Shown here: one piece after another, positions 8,971-16,848 of the stretch | How the letters are laid out: the number at the start of each line of letters is the position of its first letter | Position numbering within the stretch: position 1 is the first letter of the stretch | Assembly: GCA_963700255.1 (NCBI GenBank) | Contig: CAVOWW010000023.1 | Span: forward strand, 1 to 64,000 | Source of the DNA: UBA10649 sp963700255 | GTDB taxonomy: Bacteria; Actinomycetota; Actinomycetes; S36-B12 | Length of the DNA stretch: 64,000 nt | Direction: 5' to 3' | Made by a program: the position numbers and the translations under genes | Notes under the pieces: generated by a model | Databases searched by the model: none | Told to the model about the DNA's origin: nothing | What the model saw: the letters and a program-made list of their open reading frames with translations, nothing else

Positions 8971-9812
8971 GGCCGTCGCCCTCCACCGTCCGGCCCGGTC
9001 ACGTCGTACTCGATCGATCTCATCGTGAACTCCCCGTAGGTGAACGGGCCGTCCGGATGGTCGTACACCGCGTTGCCCCGGTGCAGCAGGTGCATGCCGC
9101 CGACATCGCGATGCTCGCTGATCGGAGTGGACCAGCGCATCGGGACGAAGCTTCCGCTGCTGCTGTCCGGACGGTCGTCGGACCAGAAGTCCACCAGCTC
9201 TCCTTCGTCGAACGACAGAGTCGCGGTGACTCGGTGCACCCCGTTCGTGAAGGTCACGCCTGCCGTTCGGTCGTCCACCGCGGTCCAGGCCAGTCGCGAG
9301 TCGAGCAGTGCCCCGGGTGCCATAAGGCACAGGTCGTTGAGCACGGTCACCGTTTCCGCGGCACTGATGCTCGCGCCCTGGAGGTCGACCATGGTCACGG
9401 CGGAAGCCACCCGGACGGTGAACGTCGCCGACTCCTCGCGGTAGACATGGAGCGCCCGGACCGGCAGCCCGAACATCCGTGCCTCCATCAGGAACAGACG
9501 GGTGGGCCGACCGAAGAAGCTGTACTGGACCGAGCGCGCTCGCATCGGCGCCTGCCCCGGCTTGCGGTACATGTTCGCGTCGAGCACGACGCGCATGTTC
9601 TGCGGGCGCGGCCGGCCGAGGGCTCCCGACCGCTCGACGTAGCGGCGCACCGGGTCTGGCAAGGCAACGAGATCCTCGGCAGTGACAGGAGCCTCCGCGG
9701 GCCGCAGCGGCTGAGCAACGAACTCCGCGGCCACCGCCCGCTCCCAGCGCGCCCGGAGCGAACGGCCTTCCGATGCGCCCGATCCCTGCACCGTCGCGGC
9801 CTCGACACTCAT
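8967..9812 (-). CDS. DUF6544 family protein
   Basis: 281 aa from ATG 9812, which overlaps the upstream stop by four bases. The pattern is that of DUF6544: VRRYVERSGALGRPRPQNMR (residues 55-74), QAPMRARSVQYSFFGRPTRL, ALLDSRLAWTAVDDRTAGVT, then FDEGELVDFWSDDR and a closing TYGEFTMRSIEYD. The family is beta-rich, lipocalin- or START-like by appearance, and common in actinobacteria; no function is established. It is the third gene of the MarR operon, tightly coupled on both sides. Intact. Confidence 0.7.
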   Translation of the reverse strand: MSVEAATVQGSGASEGRSLRARWERAVAAEFVAQPLRPAEAPVTAEDLVALPDPVRRYVERSGALGRPRPQNMRVVLDANMYRKPGQAPMRARSVQYSFFGRPTRLFLMEARMFGLPVRALHVYREESATFTVRVASAVTMVDLQGASISAAETVTVLNDLCLMAPGALLDSRLAWTAVDDRTAGVTFTNGVHRVTATLSFDEGELVDFWSDDRPDSSSGSFVPMRWSTPISEHRDVGGMHLLHRGNAVYDHPDGPFTYGEFTMRSIEYDVTGPDGGGRRP

Positions 9813-10201
9813 CGGGCCACCTCGACTGAATGGGACCGAGCCCGCAGTAGCCACGCGGCGGCGCCGAGGATCGCCACATTCACGACGACCCCGGCCGCAG
9901 TCTCAGGAAGGCCGATCATGCACGCGACGAGCGACACCACTGCGAGCCCCGAGGTCAATGGGAGCGCCCACGAGGCCCGGCGAGCGATGCCGATGCCGGA
10001 TACGACGAAGCCGACCGCGCACCCCAGCCAGACAAGACCGACGAGGCGTGCCCCGACGTCGCCCAGGTCAGTCAGGCCACCGGCCGTCGTGGTGCGGTAG
10101 GCGAAGCCCGTGACCGTCGCGATCTGCCACGGCACGACGAAGCCGATCAGGTGGATGACGCCATGGGCGGCGACCACCGCGGCCACGATGAGGCGAGTCA
10201 T
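9809..10201 (-). CDS. Four-helix integral membrane protein
   Basis: 130 aa from ATG 10201. Four hydrophobic segments are visible: LIVAAVVAAHGVIHLIGFVV (3-22), LVGLVWLGCAVGFVVSGIGI (54-73), LPLTSGLAVVSLVACMIGL and VVVNVAILGAAAWLL. The first contains an AHGVIHLIGF stretch typical of small actinobacterial membrane proteins that accompany regulators. It overlaps marR-like and DUF6544 genes by four bases each, so the four genes are translationally coupled. Function unknown. Confidence 0.65.
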   Translation of the reverse strand: MTRLIVAAVVAAHGVIHLIGFVVPWQIATVTGFAYRTTTAGGLTDLGDVGARLVGLVWLGCAVGFVVSGIGIARRASWALPLTSGLAVVSLVACMIGLPETAAGVVVNVAILGAAAWLLRARSHSVEVAR

Positions 10202-10656
10202 GTGCGTTGCTCCTCTCCAGGGGGGACGGCCATGAGGCCGGCAAGCCACCGTTGCGCCAGGTCGCGCAGGTCACTGGTCTCCTCGGGCGTGAGGCCGGCG
10301 AACGCCTCGGCGAGCATCGCGGTAGTGCGGCCCACCATGCGAGGGTCGTCGAACTCACGCACTCGCTCCGTGACCTCGATCCGAGTGGTCCTCGCATCAG
10401 TCGGGTCCGGCACCAGTCGGACGAACCCGCGCGCCTCGAGACCCAGCGCGATCTGCTTGACGTTCTGGCGGGAGCTGCCGTACCTCTCCGCTGCCTCGCT
10501 GAGCGAGGGACTCGAACCGGGCAGCGCCTTCGTCAGGACCGCGAGGAGCAGCCACTGGCGCGTCGTGATTCCGAGGTCGGCCAGCTCCCGATCGGCCCGC
10601 CTGGTCAGATGCTGGGCGATGAGGAAGACGGAACCGAACAACTCCGCCTGCGCCAC
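10198..10656 (-). CDS. MarR-family transcriptional regulator
   Basis: 152 aa from GTG 10656; this gives the normal MarR length and keeps the palindromic operator (10675-10702) outside the gene, unlike longer starts. The winged helix-turn-helix is ITTRQWLLLAVLTKALPGSS, PSLSEAAERYGSSRQNVKQI (recognition helix), LEARGFVRLVPDPTDARTTR (wing). Dimerisation helices flank it. MarR proteins release DNA on binding a small ligand. It heads an operon with a membrane protein, DUF6544 and a dehydrogenase-like protein, all coupled by four-base overlaps, so it most likely controls its own operon. Confidence 0.8.
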   Translation of the reverse strand: MAQAELFGSVFLIAQHLTRRADRELADLGITTRQWLLLAVLTKALPGSSPSLSEAAERYGSSRQNVKQIALGLEARGFVRLVPDPTDARTTRIEVTERVREFDDPRMVGRTTAMLAEAFAGLTPEETSDLRDLAQRWLAGLMAVPPGEEQRT

Positions 10657-10674
10657 CCGATCGTCGCCGATCGT

Positions 10675-10713
10675 CCATATAAGTAATGTATTACCTATAT
10701 GGAGACGCGTCAA
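10675..10713 (-). promoter_or_regulatory. MarR operon promoter with overlapping palindrome
   Basis: On the minus strand TTGACG (complement 10708-10713), 17 bases, TACATT (complement 10685-10690) forms the promoter of the MarR operon. A 28-bp near-perfect palindrome at 10675-10702 (CCATATA-GTAAT half-sites, one mismatched pair) covers the -10 box. Its AT-richness stands out from the surrounding GC-rich DNA. It is the probable MarR operator. Confidence 0.65.
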
Positions 10714-10822
10714 CCGCTTGCGCGTGCCCGACGGCCGGGCCTTGACCATTGCCGCTGAGACTGTCGGACCCGAATGACATGGTGGCTCGCAAAGACCGGA
10801 CACACGCGACTACGGAAGACAC

Positions 10823-11623
10823 ATGACTGAAGGACGGATAACCCGGAGCGATCTCGACTGGTGGCTGACGTTCGCCGCCAGCCGCGAGTGGACGTTCGCC
10901 AAGACCTATGCCGAGACCGCTCCCCACCACTATGTGGTGGAAGGTCGCACCCCCGGCGTGACTCACGACGACATGGTTCGCGCCGCGCGCGTGATCCGCA
11001 CCTTCGGGTCACCGGGGAAGTACTACTCGCTGACCAAGCTCTACCTCGTCAGCCCCGACGGGCAGTACCGCTGGTGGACCGAGGACAACCATTTCACCGA
11101 CACCACGCTCGTGAACCGCGCGACCAACGAGTTGTCCTACGGCATTCAGAACGCCCCATCCACAGTGAGCGGCATCGAATCCGCGTTCGACGAGATCGCC
11201 ACCATCTGGGATGTCGAGCACCCGATCCGTGCCGGCGAGGCGGAGCAAGCCAGGCAACTGCTCGCAAGTGCGCGAGGCAAGTACCCGCCGCACGTTCTCG
11301 ACATCGGCTGCGGTACCGGTCGAGTGCTGGATCTCGGCCTCGTCTCCCCCGACCGCTACGCGGGAGTCGACTCAAGTCAGGCAATGCTCAATATGCTCGT
11401 GCACAAGCACCCGAAGGTCGCGGCCATCTACCCGGTTGACATGCGACAGGCACTGGGTGCGGGCACGTTCACTGCGGGCCAGTTCGACTGGGTCTTCCTC
11501 GATGCCGCCGTCGCGCTCAGCAGCGAGCAGCGCACACAGGTCGAGCAGATCGCTCGCGTCGCTCTCGTCGTCATCACCGGCGACGGATGGGCGGTTCAAG
11601 ATCGCGCAGAAGCATCCCGCTGA
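10823..11623 (+). CDS. Two-domain protein: unknown N-terminal domain plus class I methyltransferase
   Basis: 266 aa, intact. Residues 1-115 form a conserved but unrecognised domain (HHYVVEGRTPGVTHDDMVRA, GSPGKYYSLTKLYLVSPDG, WWTEDNHFTDTTLVNRATNE). Residues 150-230 are a SAM-binding fold: VLDIGCGTGRVLDLGL (motif I), YAGVDSSQAMLNML (motif II), FDWVFLDAAVALSS. The tail after WAVQ is short, so the methyltransferase may be small or a SAM-binding sensor. A decayed second copy lies at 27162-27976. A SAM-clan riboswitch lies 75 bp downstream, before the next gene. Substrate unknown. Confidence 0.7.
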   Translation: MTEGRITRSDLDWWLTFAASREWTFAKTYAETAPHHYVVEGRTPGVTHDDMVRAARVIRTFGSPGKYYSLTKLYLVSPDGQYRWWTEDNHFTDTTLVNRATNELSYGIQNAPSTVSGIESAFDEIATIWDVEHPIRAGEAEQARQLLASARGKYPPHVLDIGCGTGRVLDLGLVSPDRYAGVDSSQAMLNMLVHKHPKVAAIYPVDMRQALGAGTFTAGQFDWVFLDAAVALSSEQRTQVEQIARVALVVITGDGWAVQDRAEASR

Positions 11624-11698
11624 CGCACCTCAGCCGGGACCCCTGCCAACTAGGCAGAGTCGCAGGTCGTGTCAGGGGCCGGGGGTAGCCTGTTCTCA

Positions 11699-11804
11699 GG
11701 TCAAGAGAGAACGACGCAAAGCCCCCTGGCTGGTCGTTCCGGCAACCGCGCGATCCGTCACACGGTGCCTCCTGGGGAAGACCCGCTCCGCCAACCGCTG
11801 GCGG
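11699..11804 (+). promoter_or_regulatory. SAM-clan (SAM-I/SAM-IV type) riboswitch
   Basis: The P1 helix is GGTC (11699-11702) with GACC (11780-11783). P2 is ACGAC/GTCGT (11711-11715, 11733-11737) with an inner AGCC/GGCT. The conserved core follows: CGGCAACC at 11740-11747, a P3 region, then CGGTGCC (11763-11769) and GGGGAAGACC. These pieces and their order are those of the SAM-I/SAM-IV clan. A GC hairpin CCGCCA/TGGCGG (11788-11804) comes directly after and could act as the switching element. It precedes the unknown gene starting at 11845. Identification is by motif reading, not a covariance search. Confidence 0.65.
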
Positions 11805-11844
11805 GGAAGCGACGGGTCCCGTGGGACCGGAAACCGAGAACACG

Positions 11845-12809
11845 ATGTCCACAGCCAACGACCAGACGACCGCGCCCGCGCTGCCCTGGCGTCCGGGGGT
11901 CGATCCGCAGGAATTGCCCGTCACAGAGGTCAATGACCTCGAGACCGCCGAGCCAGTGGAACTTGGGGGTGGCTACGCGAGGGGATGGACTCCTCGACCG
12001 CTGACAGATGTGACGGGGTCCTGGCTTCGTCAGGTCACCCTCGTACCGTCCGTGCGGGGGATGCTGCGCCTCCAGGCGCGACTCGACCAGCCTGCCTTCG
12101 CGGGCGTGCACGGTGACCAGCACGCCGATCGGCCCGTGCCTCCATGGCCCGTGGCGAGCGCGATGCTGGTCATCGGGGCAGTGCGTGGCCCGACAGCCAT
12201 GTTCGACCAGGAGGCCGTCTGGAGCCGGGACGAGGTGGCCCGCCAGCTGGGCACCTTCGGGGTGCGGGCAGTGCTGGCGACAACCGTCGACAGGGGGCAC
12301 CAATGGACCGAGCCGTCCGTGATCGCCCTGCCCGGAACGCTGGAGGGCAAGCCCGTACCGGACTGGCAGTCGCGGGCGCTTGGCCGCTGCCGCCAGATGG
12401 GGATCCGCACTGTGGTGCGCATCGCGGACGGACGCTGGGAAGTACTGTCCCTGGGCGGCGGACAGTCCCGACGGTTCACCGTCGTTGCCTCGGCCGAGTG
12501 CACGCTGACCCGTGACGATGAGCATCGCTGCCCCATGCAGCTGTCTCCCGCTGCCGGGCAGTACTGCCACATGCGCGGCGGGCCCTGGACATCTCGTCCA
12601 TCCACGCAGCCGCCGGGTGGCGTGACCACCGTGACAGGCTCGTCAACGCCCTCGGGTGTGACACCTGCGAGGGAACCCGGTACCAGTTCCAGGGGCGGAT
12701 CCTCAGTGGCGGCGGCCCCGTCGCCATCGGGCACTCGGCGGCGCCCACGCGATGGCTCACTCCAGACGCGAGCGCCCTCGGAGATGGAGATGTCGATGTC
12801 AACGCCTGA
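11845..12809 (+). CDS. Hypothetical protein under SAM-clan riboswitch (one frameshift)
   Basis: About 320 aa from ATG 11845. The first frame gives PALPWRPGVDPQELPVTEVN, LRQVTLVPSVRGMLRLQARL, AMLVIGAVRGPTAMFDQEAV and TVVRIADGRWEVLSLGGG. After TLTRDDE (about 12,520) a shift restores sense: HARRALDISSIHAAAGWRD, LVNALGCDTCEGTRYQFQG (a CDTC pair) and a stop at 12807. Without the shift the reading becomes proline/serine-rich noise. No known domain is seen; the CxxC may bind metal. The riboswitch upstream suggests a link to SAM, methionine or sulfur, but the sequence itself gives no enzyme class. Overlaps the next gene by 14 bases. Confidence 0.45.
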
Positions 12810-13137
12810 GTCCTCGGACCTGTTCGTCGACCCACCGGCGGAGATCAAGAGCCTGCGCGAATACATCGAGGCGCTCCGTGAGGAGGCGAAGAGTGCCACC
12901 CCTGCGCGTCGAGCGGAGATCGGCTGGTGCATCTTCGGCGCCAGGAAGTGGATGGGACGGGTGATGGACGCGAACCTGGCCCGGCGACTCGGCGAGCACC
13001 GCTTCATCGTCCACGAGGATGACGGGTCGGGGTCGTGGGCGGTCTGCTCATGTGGCGCCCGATTTCGCGGCGCGATGCACGAGGACTTCACGCTCGGTGA
13101 GTTCCCCAATCTCGACGGGCACCACCATGAGAAGTAG
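12796..13137 (+). CDS. Small hypothetical protein with a CxC motif
   Basis: 113 aa from ATG 12796, the third of three in-frame ATGs six bases apart; GGAGATG upstream supports it. Residues 15-50 form a charged helix (IKSLREYIEALREEAKSATP), then WCIFGARKWMGRVM, and the C-terminal third holds WAVCSCGARFRGAMHED, a CxC pair that may bind metal. It starts inside the end of the previous gene, indicating translational coupling. No known family recognised. Codon use fits the region. Confidence 0.5.
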   Translation: MSTPESSDLFVDPPAEIKSLREYIEALREEAKSATPARRAEIGWCIFGARKWMGRVMDANLARRLGEHRFIVHEDDGSGSWAVCSCGARFRGAMHEDFTLGEFPNLDGHHHEK

Positions 13138-13243
13138 CACTGCGCCGGGCCGGCCGAATGTCAGACCCCGGCGACATACTGATCCCGGTGGCACGAGTGG
13201 TGCCCACACTGGGATCGCATGTCAGGCCGCCGAGGAGCTGCAG

Positions 13244-13891
13244 ATGACCCCCCTCGATCTTCCTGCAACCTTCCTGACCGGCAGATTCGCTGACGCGGTC
13301 GCCTACGCAACCGTCCTGCACGCCACCCAGATTCGCAAGGGCACAAGGGTTCCCTACATCGCCCACCTGCTGGGCGTCGCCAGCCTCGTCCTCGAAGCCG
13401 GTGGCGACGAGGACATGGCCATCGGCGGGCTGCTGCATGATGCCGCCGAGGACCAGGGCGGCGAGGCGCGGCTGCGCGACATCGAGGCGCGGTTCGGTTC
13501 CGTCGTCGCCGGTTACGTGCGAGGCGTGCAGCGACTACCTGGGTGACGATCCTGAGGCGAAGCCACCGTGGCGCCTGCGCAAGGAGACGTACCTCGCCGA
13601 TCTTCGCGGTCATGGCCGGAACGCCATCATCGTGTCCATGGCCGACAAGGTCCACAACGCGCGCGCCATCTGGACGGACCTGCTGAACGGCGTCGACGTG
13701 CAGGCGAAGTTCAAGCCCGAGGCGGACATCCTCTGGTACTACGGCGAGTGCCTCATCGATCGCCGAGCGAGTTCGACGTGCCCATGGCGGTTCGCACGCC
13801 GCTCTCCCAGGCCATCGAGGGGATCCGAGCGGAGCTCGACGCGAGGGCGCTGGCGTCGGCCGGTCGGTCGCAGGGAGTCCATGCGGAATGA
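13244..13891 (+). CDS. HD-domain hydrolase, RelA/SpoT-hydrolase-like (two frameshifts)
   Basis: About 215 aa. ATG 13244 has GAGGAG upstream. The frame gives VAYATVLHATQIRKGTRVPY, AHLLGVASLV, then the metal site GGLLHDAAEDQGG (HD). Near 13,535 a shift gives SDYLGDDPEAKPPWRLRKE, VSMADKVHNARAIWTDLL (the second metal-binding ADKVHN stretch) and WYYGECLIDR. Near 13,765 a third frame adds FDVPMAVRTPLSQAIEGIR and stops at 13891. The order matches small HD phosphohydrolases related to the (p)ppGpp hydrolase domain, which cut phosphate bonds of nucleotides. No synthetase domain is present. Overlaps the next ATG by four bases. Confidence 0.65.
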
Positions 13892-14808
13892 CGTCGGTGA
13901 CCAACGTGCTTCCCGAGCGTCTTCACGGTGACGGCCGCTTCCCGTTCGGCGCCCCGAACGGACCGCGCCCCGTTCGCCCCGCGTCGTCGGGCAACACGCG
14001 GCAGATCGTGATCGGCACGTATCCCAGTGCATTGCACGTCGGCTGGCGTCCGCCTGCCTACGTGACGATGCCGGACGGATCCTCAGGTCGCGTGGCGAGC
14101 CTTGCGATCGATGTGGAGCCAACCGTCTTCTGGGACGGCACCGAAGCTGACCGCCTCGTCGCCGAGTGGAGTGCCAGGGTGGGTTTCGTGGAGGGGAACG
14201 AGCCGGGAGCTCACGGGATCCTGACCACTGCCACCAACGGACCCTCAGGGTCGGGGCTGACCGAGAAGTACTTCCCCGCCCTCCCCTTCACTGTGGAGGA
14301 CACGGCGTTCCTCGACGTCTACCCGGTCTACTTCGTGAAGACGGGCACCTCGTCCCAGCGCGGGCAGGCGGAGGCCATCGAGCAGGAGTACAACTCCATC
14401 GTGACTCAGCTGTCGGACGCATCCGGGGACCGGCCGAGATTCGACGCGGCCACCCTTCCGCTCCGACCCACTCCAGCTGCAGCTGCCGGCACTGGCTGCG
14501 GAGCGGTTCGCGACCTGGCTCATCGACGTCGTCGTGGACCTCGCGCCCGATCACATCGTCACCCTGGGCGAGGAGGTTTGGGAGACCTTGGACCGAGCAG
14601 CCCTCATCCGGGGCGCAGGCGCCGAGTCACTCTCGCGTACGCGCGACCAGGGATACGGGAGCCGCGGAGAGCTGGAGATCGGGGGCACAGTGATCGAGTG
14701 GACTCCCCTGGCACATCCGGGTGCCGTTCGTCAGTCGAACATGGCGCCGCACAGCTGGGGATCTGTCCACGAGGAGTGGCTCGGCGCGAACTGCCGGCGG
14801 CTGACTAG
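13888..14808 (+). CDS. Uracil-DNA-glycosylase-superfamily-like protein (frameshifted)
   Basis: About 305 aa. The first frame gives QIVIGTYPSALHVGWRPPAY (possible first catalytic loop), FPALPFTVEDTAFLDVYPVY, AEAIEQEYNS. A shift near 14,470 moves to AERFATWLIDVVVDLAPDHI, VTLGEEVWETLDRAALIR and IEWTPLAHPGAVRQ, where HPG resembles the second active-site loop of uracil-DNA glycosylases. A further shift near the end would bring it back to the stop at 14808. It is coupled to the HD gene. Such enzymes remove damaged bases; the catalytic residue cannot be fixed from this sequence, so the family call is tentative. Confidence 0.45.
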   Translation: MTSVTNVLPERLHGDGRFPFGAPNGPRPVRPASSGNTRQIVIGTYPSALHVGWRPPAYVTMPDGSSGRVASLAIDVEPTVFWDGTEADRLVAEWSARVGFVEGNEPGAHGILTTATNGPSGSGLTEKYFPALPFTVEDTAFLDVYPVYFVKTGTSSQRGQAEAIEQEYNSIVTQLSDASGDRPRFDAATLPLRPTPAAAAGTGCGAVRDLAHRRRRGPRARSHRHPGRGGLGDLGPSSPHPGRRRRVTLAYARPGIREPRRAGDRGHSDRVDSPGTSGCRSSVEHGAAQLGICPRGVARRELPAAD

Positions 14809-15251
14809 GCCGCCTGCAGCAGCGGGGCGTAGTCCGGCACGGGCACCGGCTCGCCACCGTCGGGACCTGACGGGAAGGTGCCGATGCTCCACGTGAAGTG
14901 CGTCAGGATCCGGGCACATGCGCCCGGCCCGCAGCCCAGCGATGAGGAGGGCCGCAGCGCCGTCGGACGTGTCGACCTCCTGCCACCAGTTCTCGGTGTC
15001 GTCTGCGGGGGGCACCCAACCACCACGCCGAAGGTTGAGCTCATCGATCGGCCACCTGTCCGCGGGCAGGTAGTTCTGGGACACGATCTCGCAGTACCAG
15101 GATCGACCTCACGGGCGCACTGCGCATAGGGGCACGGGTCCCAGCCCTCCGCGGCTCGGTACTCGACTATCAGGAACTGTCCCTGACCGCGGCCAGAGTC
15201 GAGCCGGCCAGCGACCGCCAGTTCGCCCAGCCGGAGGCAGCCGTGGCTCAT
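14805..15251 (-). CDS. Hypothetical soluble protein (two frameshifts)
   Basis: About 147 aa from ATG 15251. Three frames must be joined: MSHGCLRLGELAVAGRLDSG and GWDPCPYAQCAREVD, then SQNYLPADRWPIDELNLRRG and WVPPADDTENWWQEVDTSDG, then FTWSIGTFPSGPDGGEPVPV ending at 14805. It is convergent with the glycosylase-like gene (four-base overlap). The start overlaps the stop of the membrane-protein gene upstream in an ATGA. No known domain; the paired cysteines (CPYAQC) are notable. Confidence 0.4.
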   Translation of the reverse strand: MSHGCLRLGELAVAGRLDSGRGQGQFLIVEYRAAEGWDPCPYAQCAREVDPGTARSCPRTTCPRTGGRSMSSTFGVVVGCPPQTTPRTGGRRSTRPTALRPSSSLGCGPGACARILTHFTWSIGTFPSGPDGGEPVPVPDYAPLLQAA

Positions 15252-15449
15252 CTCGTCACCTCCTCGACCGGAGAAGGCACCTCGAGCACCAGCGAGAGGG
15301 ATCAGCACCAGCAGCGCGGCGATGATCAGGGGCGCTGCGAGCCCCAGCACGATGACCAGCCAGACCGGCGACAGCACGATGAGCAGCACGCCCACGAGCA
15401 GGCCGGTGGCGTTGTCCTTGCGGCTCAGTCCTTTCCGCTCACGCGTCAC
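15248..15449 (-). CDS. Small two-helix membrane protein (frameshifted end)
   Basis: About 66 aa. MTRERKGLSRKDNATG is a charged start, then two hydrophobic helices, LLVGVLLIVLSPVWLVIVLG and LIIAALLVLIPLA. A one-base shift near 15,280 gives LVLEVPSPVEEVTR and a stop that overlaps the next ATG (ATGA at 15248-15251). Without the shift it would run on into the next gene. Function unknown. Between 15,450 and 15,566 I see no convincing gene. Confidence 0.4.
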
Positions 15450-15566
15450 CGCCTCCGTCCTCGCTGGCCGCGAGGATCGGTGACGCGATGACGCGAGCGA
15501 CGCTTCCCGGACTTGCGACGCATGCGGACGCCGAGCTCCGCGCGAGCGACTCCAGCTCGGACCCGC

Positions 15567-16250
15567 TCAGTCGCGCGAGATGCTCGGCCGTGACCCGCCA
15601 TCCTCGTCATCGAGCTCGCCGCCGTGCGGGCGATCACCGGGACCGGTCATCTGGCCCCGAGACCAGCGGGCGAAGACGTCGGTGAAGATGTCGCCCTCGC
15701 AGTCATGCTCCGCGCCCGGGAATGCGCAGCCAGCCGTGCGTAGCCGCCAACGACGCAGCCCAGATCCGCGTAGCAGCACTCGGTGAGAAGGCCGAGGAGG
15801 AGATCCGACTACCGGCCAGTCGATTACGGCGTCCGGGTCGATCCCCTTCCACTCGTAGATCCGCAGCAGGTCCCACCTCGACCACACGTACTCATCGGTG
15901 ATGACAGCCCCATCGTTGAAGCGCAGGGCCCGGAACAGGGAGTCGCGCAGCGGCCACGCTGGATCGTCGATGCCGACGCAAGCGCACAGCCACGTCGGCA
16001 GGAGCCTTCTGCAGGACGAACAGCCACGGCTGCCCGTCGGGGAACACGCCGCCGAAGCCGGCCACCCAGAAGGGCATGTGCGCATTGAGGAAGTCGCCCT
16101 CGAGCTCGACGTGCTGGTCGCCCGGCAGCACGGATGAAGTGCCCGCTGGCGAGCTCGTCGCCCACAGGCGGATCGATGTTGCGGTTGCTCCAGATGCCGG
16201 TCATCCGGCTGTCCGCGGGGAAGGTCCAGAGTGTTGAACAGGAAGGTCAT
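15567..16250 (-). CDS. Hypothetical protein, strongly frameshifted
   Basis: About 225 aa when four or more shifts are corrected. Pieces in order: MTFLFNTLDLP (from ATG 16250), MTGIWSNRNIDPPVGDELAS, VLPGDQHVELEGDFLNAHMP, FWVAGFGGVFPDGQPWLFVL, IDDPAWPLRDSLFRALRFND, VWSRWDLLRIYEWKGIDPDA, then DIFTDVFARWSRGQM, ending at 15567. All read as normal globular protein with many tryptophans, so this was a real gene. Whether the shifts are errors or decay cannot be decided. No family recognised. The similarly broken gene upstream suggests a pair. Confidence 0.4.
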   Translation of the reverse strand: MTFLFNTLDLPRGQPDDRHLEQPQHRSACGRRARQRALHPCCRATSTSSSRATSSMRTCPSGWPASAACSPTGSRGCSSCRRLLPTWLCACVGIDDPAWPLRDSLFRALRFNDGAVITDEYVWSRWDLLRIYEWKGIDPDAVIDWPVVGSPPRPSHRVLLRGSGLRRWRLRTAGCAFPGAEHDCEGDIFTDVFARWSRGQMTGPGDRPHGGELDDEDGGSRPSISRD

Positions 16251-16769
16251 GACTCGAATCCCTCCACGAAGTATCGTCATCGGGCCAGCTGCCGTCGAGG
16301 AAGCGCACGGACTGGGCGCAGGCCGCGAGGGTGGCCCGGCTGGTCTCGAAGTTAAGCCCGTCGAAGTCGGGGACCTAGGCATCCGGGTCCTTCAAGATGG
16401 AGAGCTCGAGCCCGACGCGGCTGTCGGTGCTCGACATCATCGAGAGGGACACACCCAGCCCGGTGTCCTGCAGCGAGGGCACGGTGATCTCTGGGTGGAA
16501 GTCGTCGGCGGCGGCGAACAGGAAGCCGACAAGCCGGTCGACGAACCCTGCTCGGGGCCGGGACAGGTACCAGGTGTGTAGTCGGGGCTGAGGAGCATCA
16601 CGTCGAGCGCGAGTCGGGATCCGTGCCGCAGGCCCGGGCGGGCTGGATCTGGCTGCGCAGGAAGATGGCGGCTCCCCCAAAGCCCGAGAGGCGGAAGCGG
16701 GCGGCCTCGTGCACATCCCACGCGCTGGGAGCCGGCATGAACACCACGAACCCCTTTCCACGTCTCCAT
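16251..16769 (-). CDS. Hypothetical protein, frameshifted, with an in-frame TAG
   Basis: Starts at ATG 16769 (METWKGF), shifts to FMPAPSAWDVHEAARFRLSG and FGGAAIFLRSQIQPARAC, shifts to RLALDVMLLSPDYTPGT, then to GFVDRLVGFLFAAADDFHPE and SMMSSTDSRVGLELSILKDP. A TAG follows at 16375-16377, but the same frame continues sensibly (VPDFDGLNFETSRATLAACA, SVRFLDGSWPDDDTSW) to about 16,255. A base error in the TAG or a real early stop are both possible. Divergent from the AddB-like gene. No family recognised. Confidence 0.35.
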
Positions 16770-16848
16770 GCTCCTCGGGGGGTCTGACAGTCACGAGGTG
16801 GGTCAACAGCCCGGCGCCTGTCAGGGGCAGCCACTAGCGTGGCCGGCA

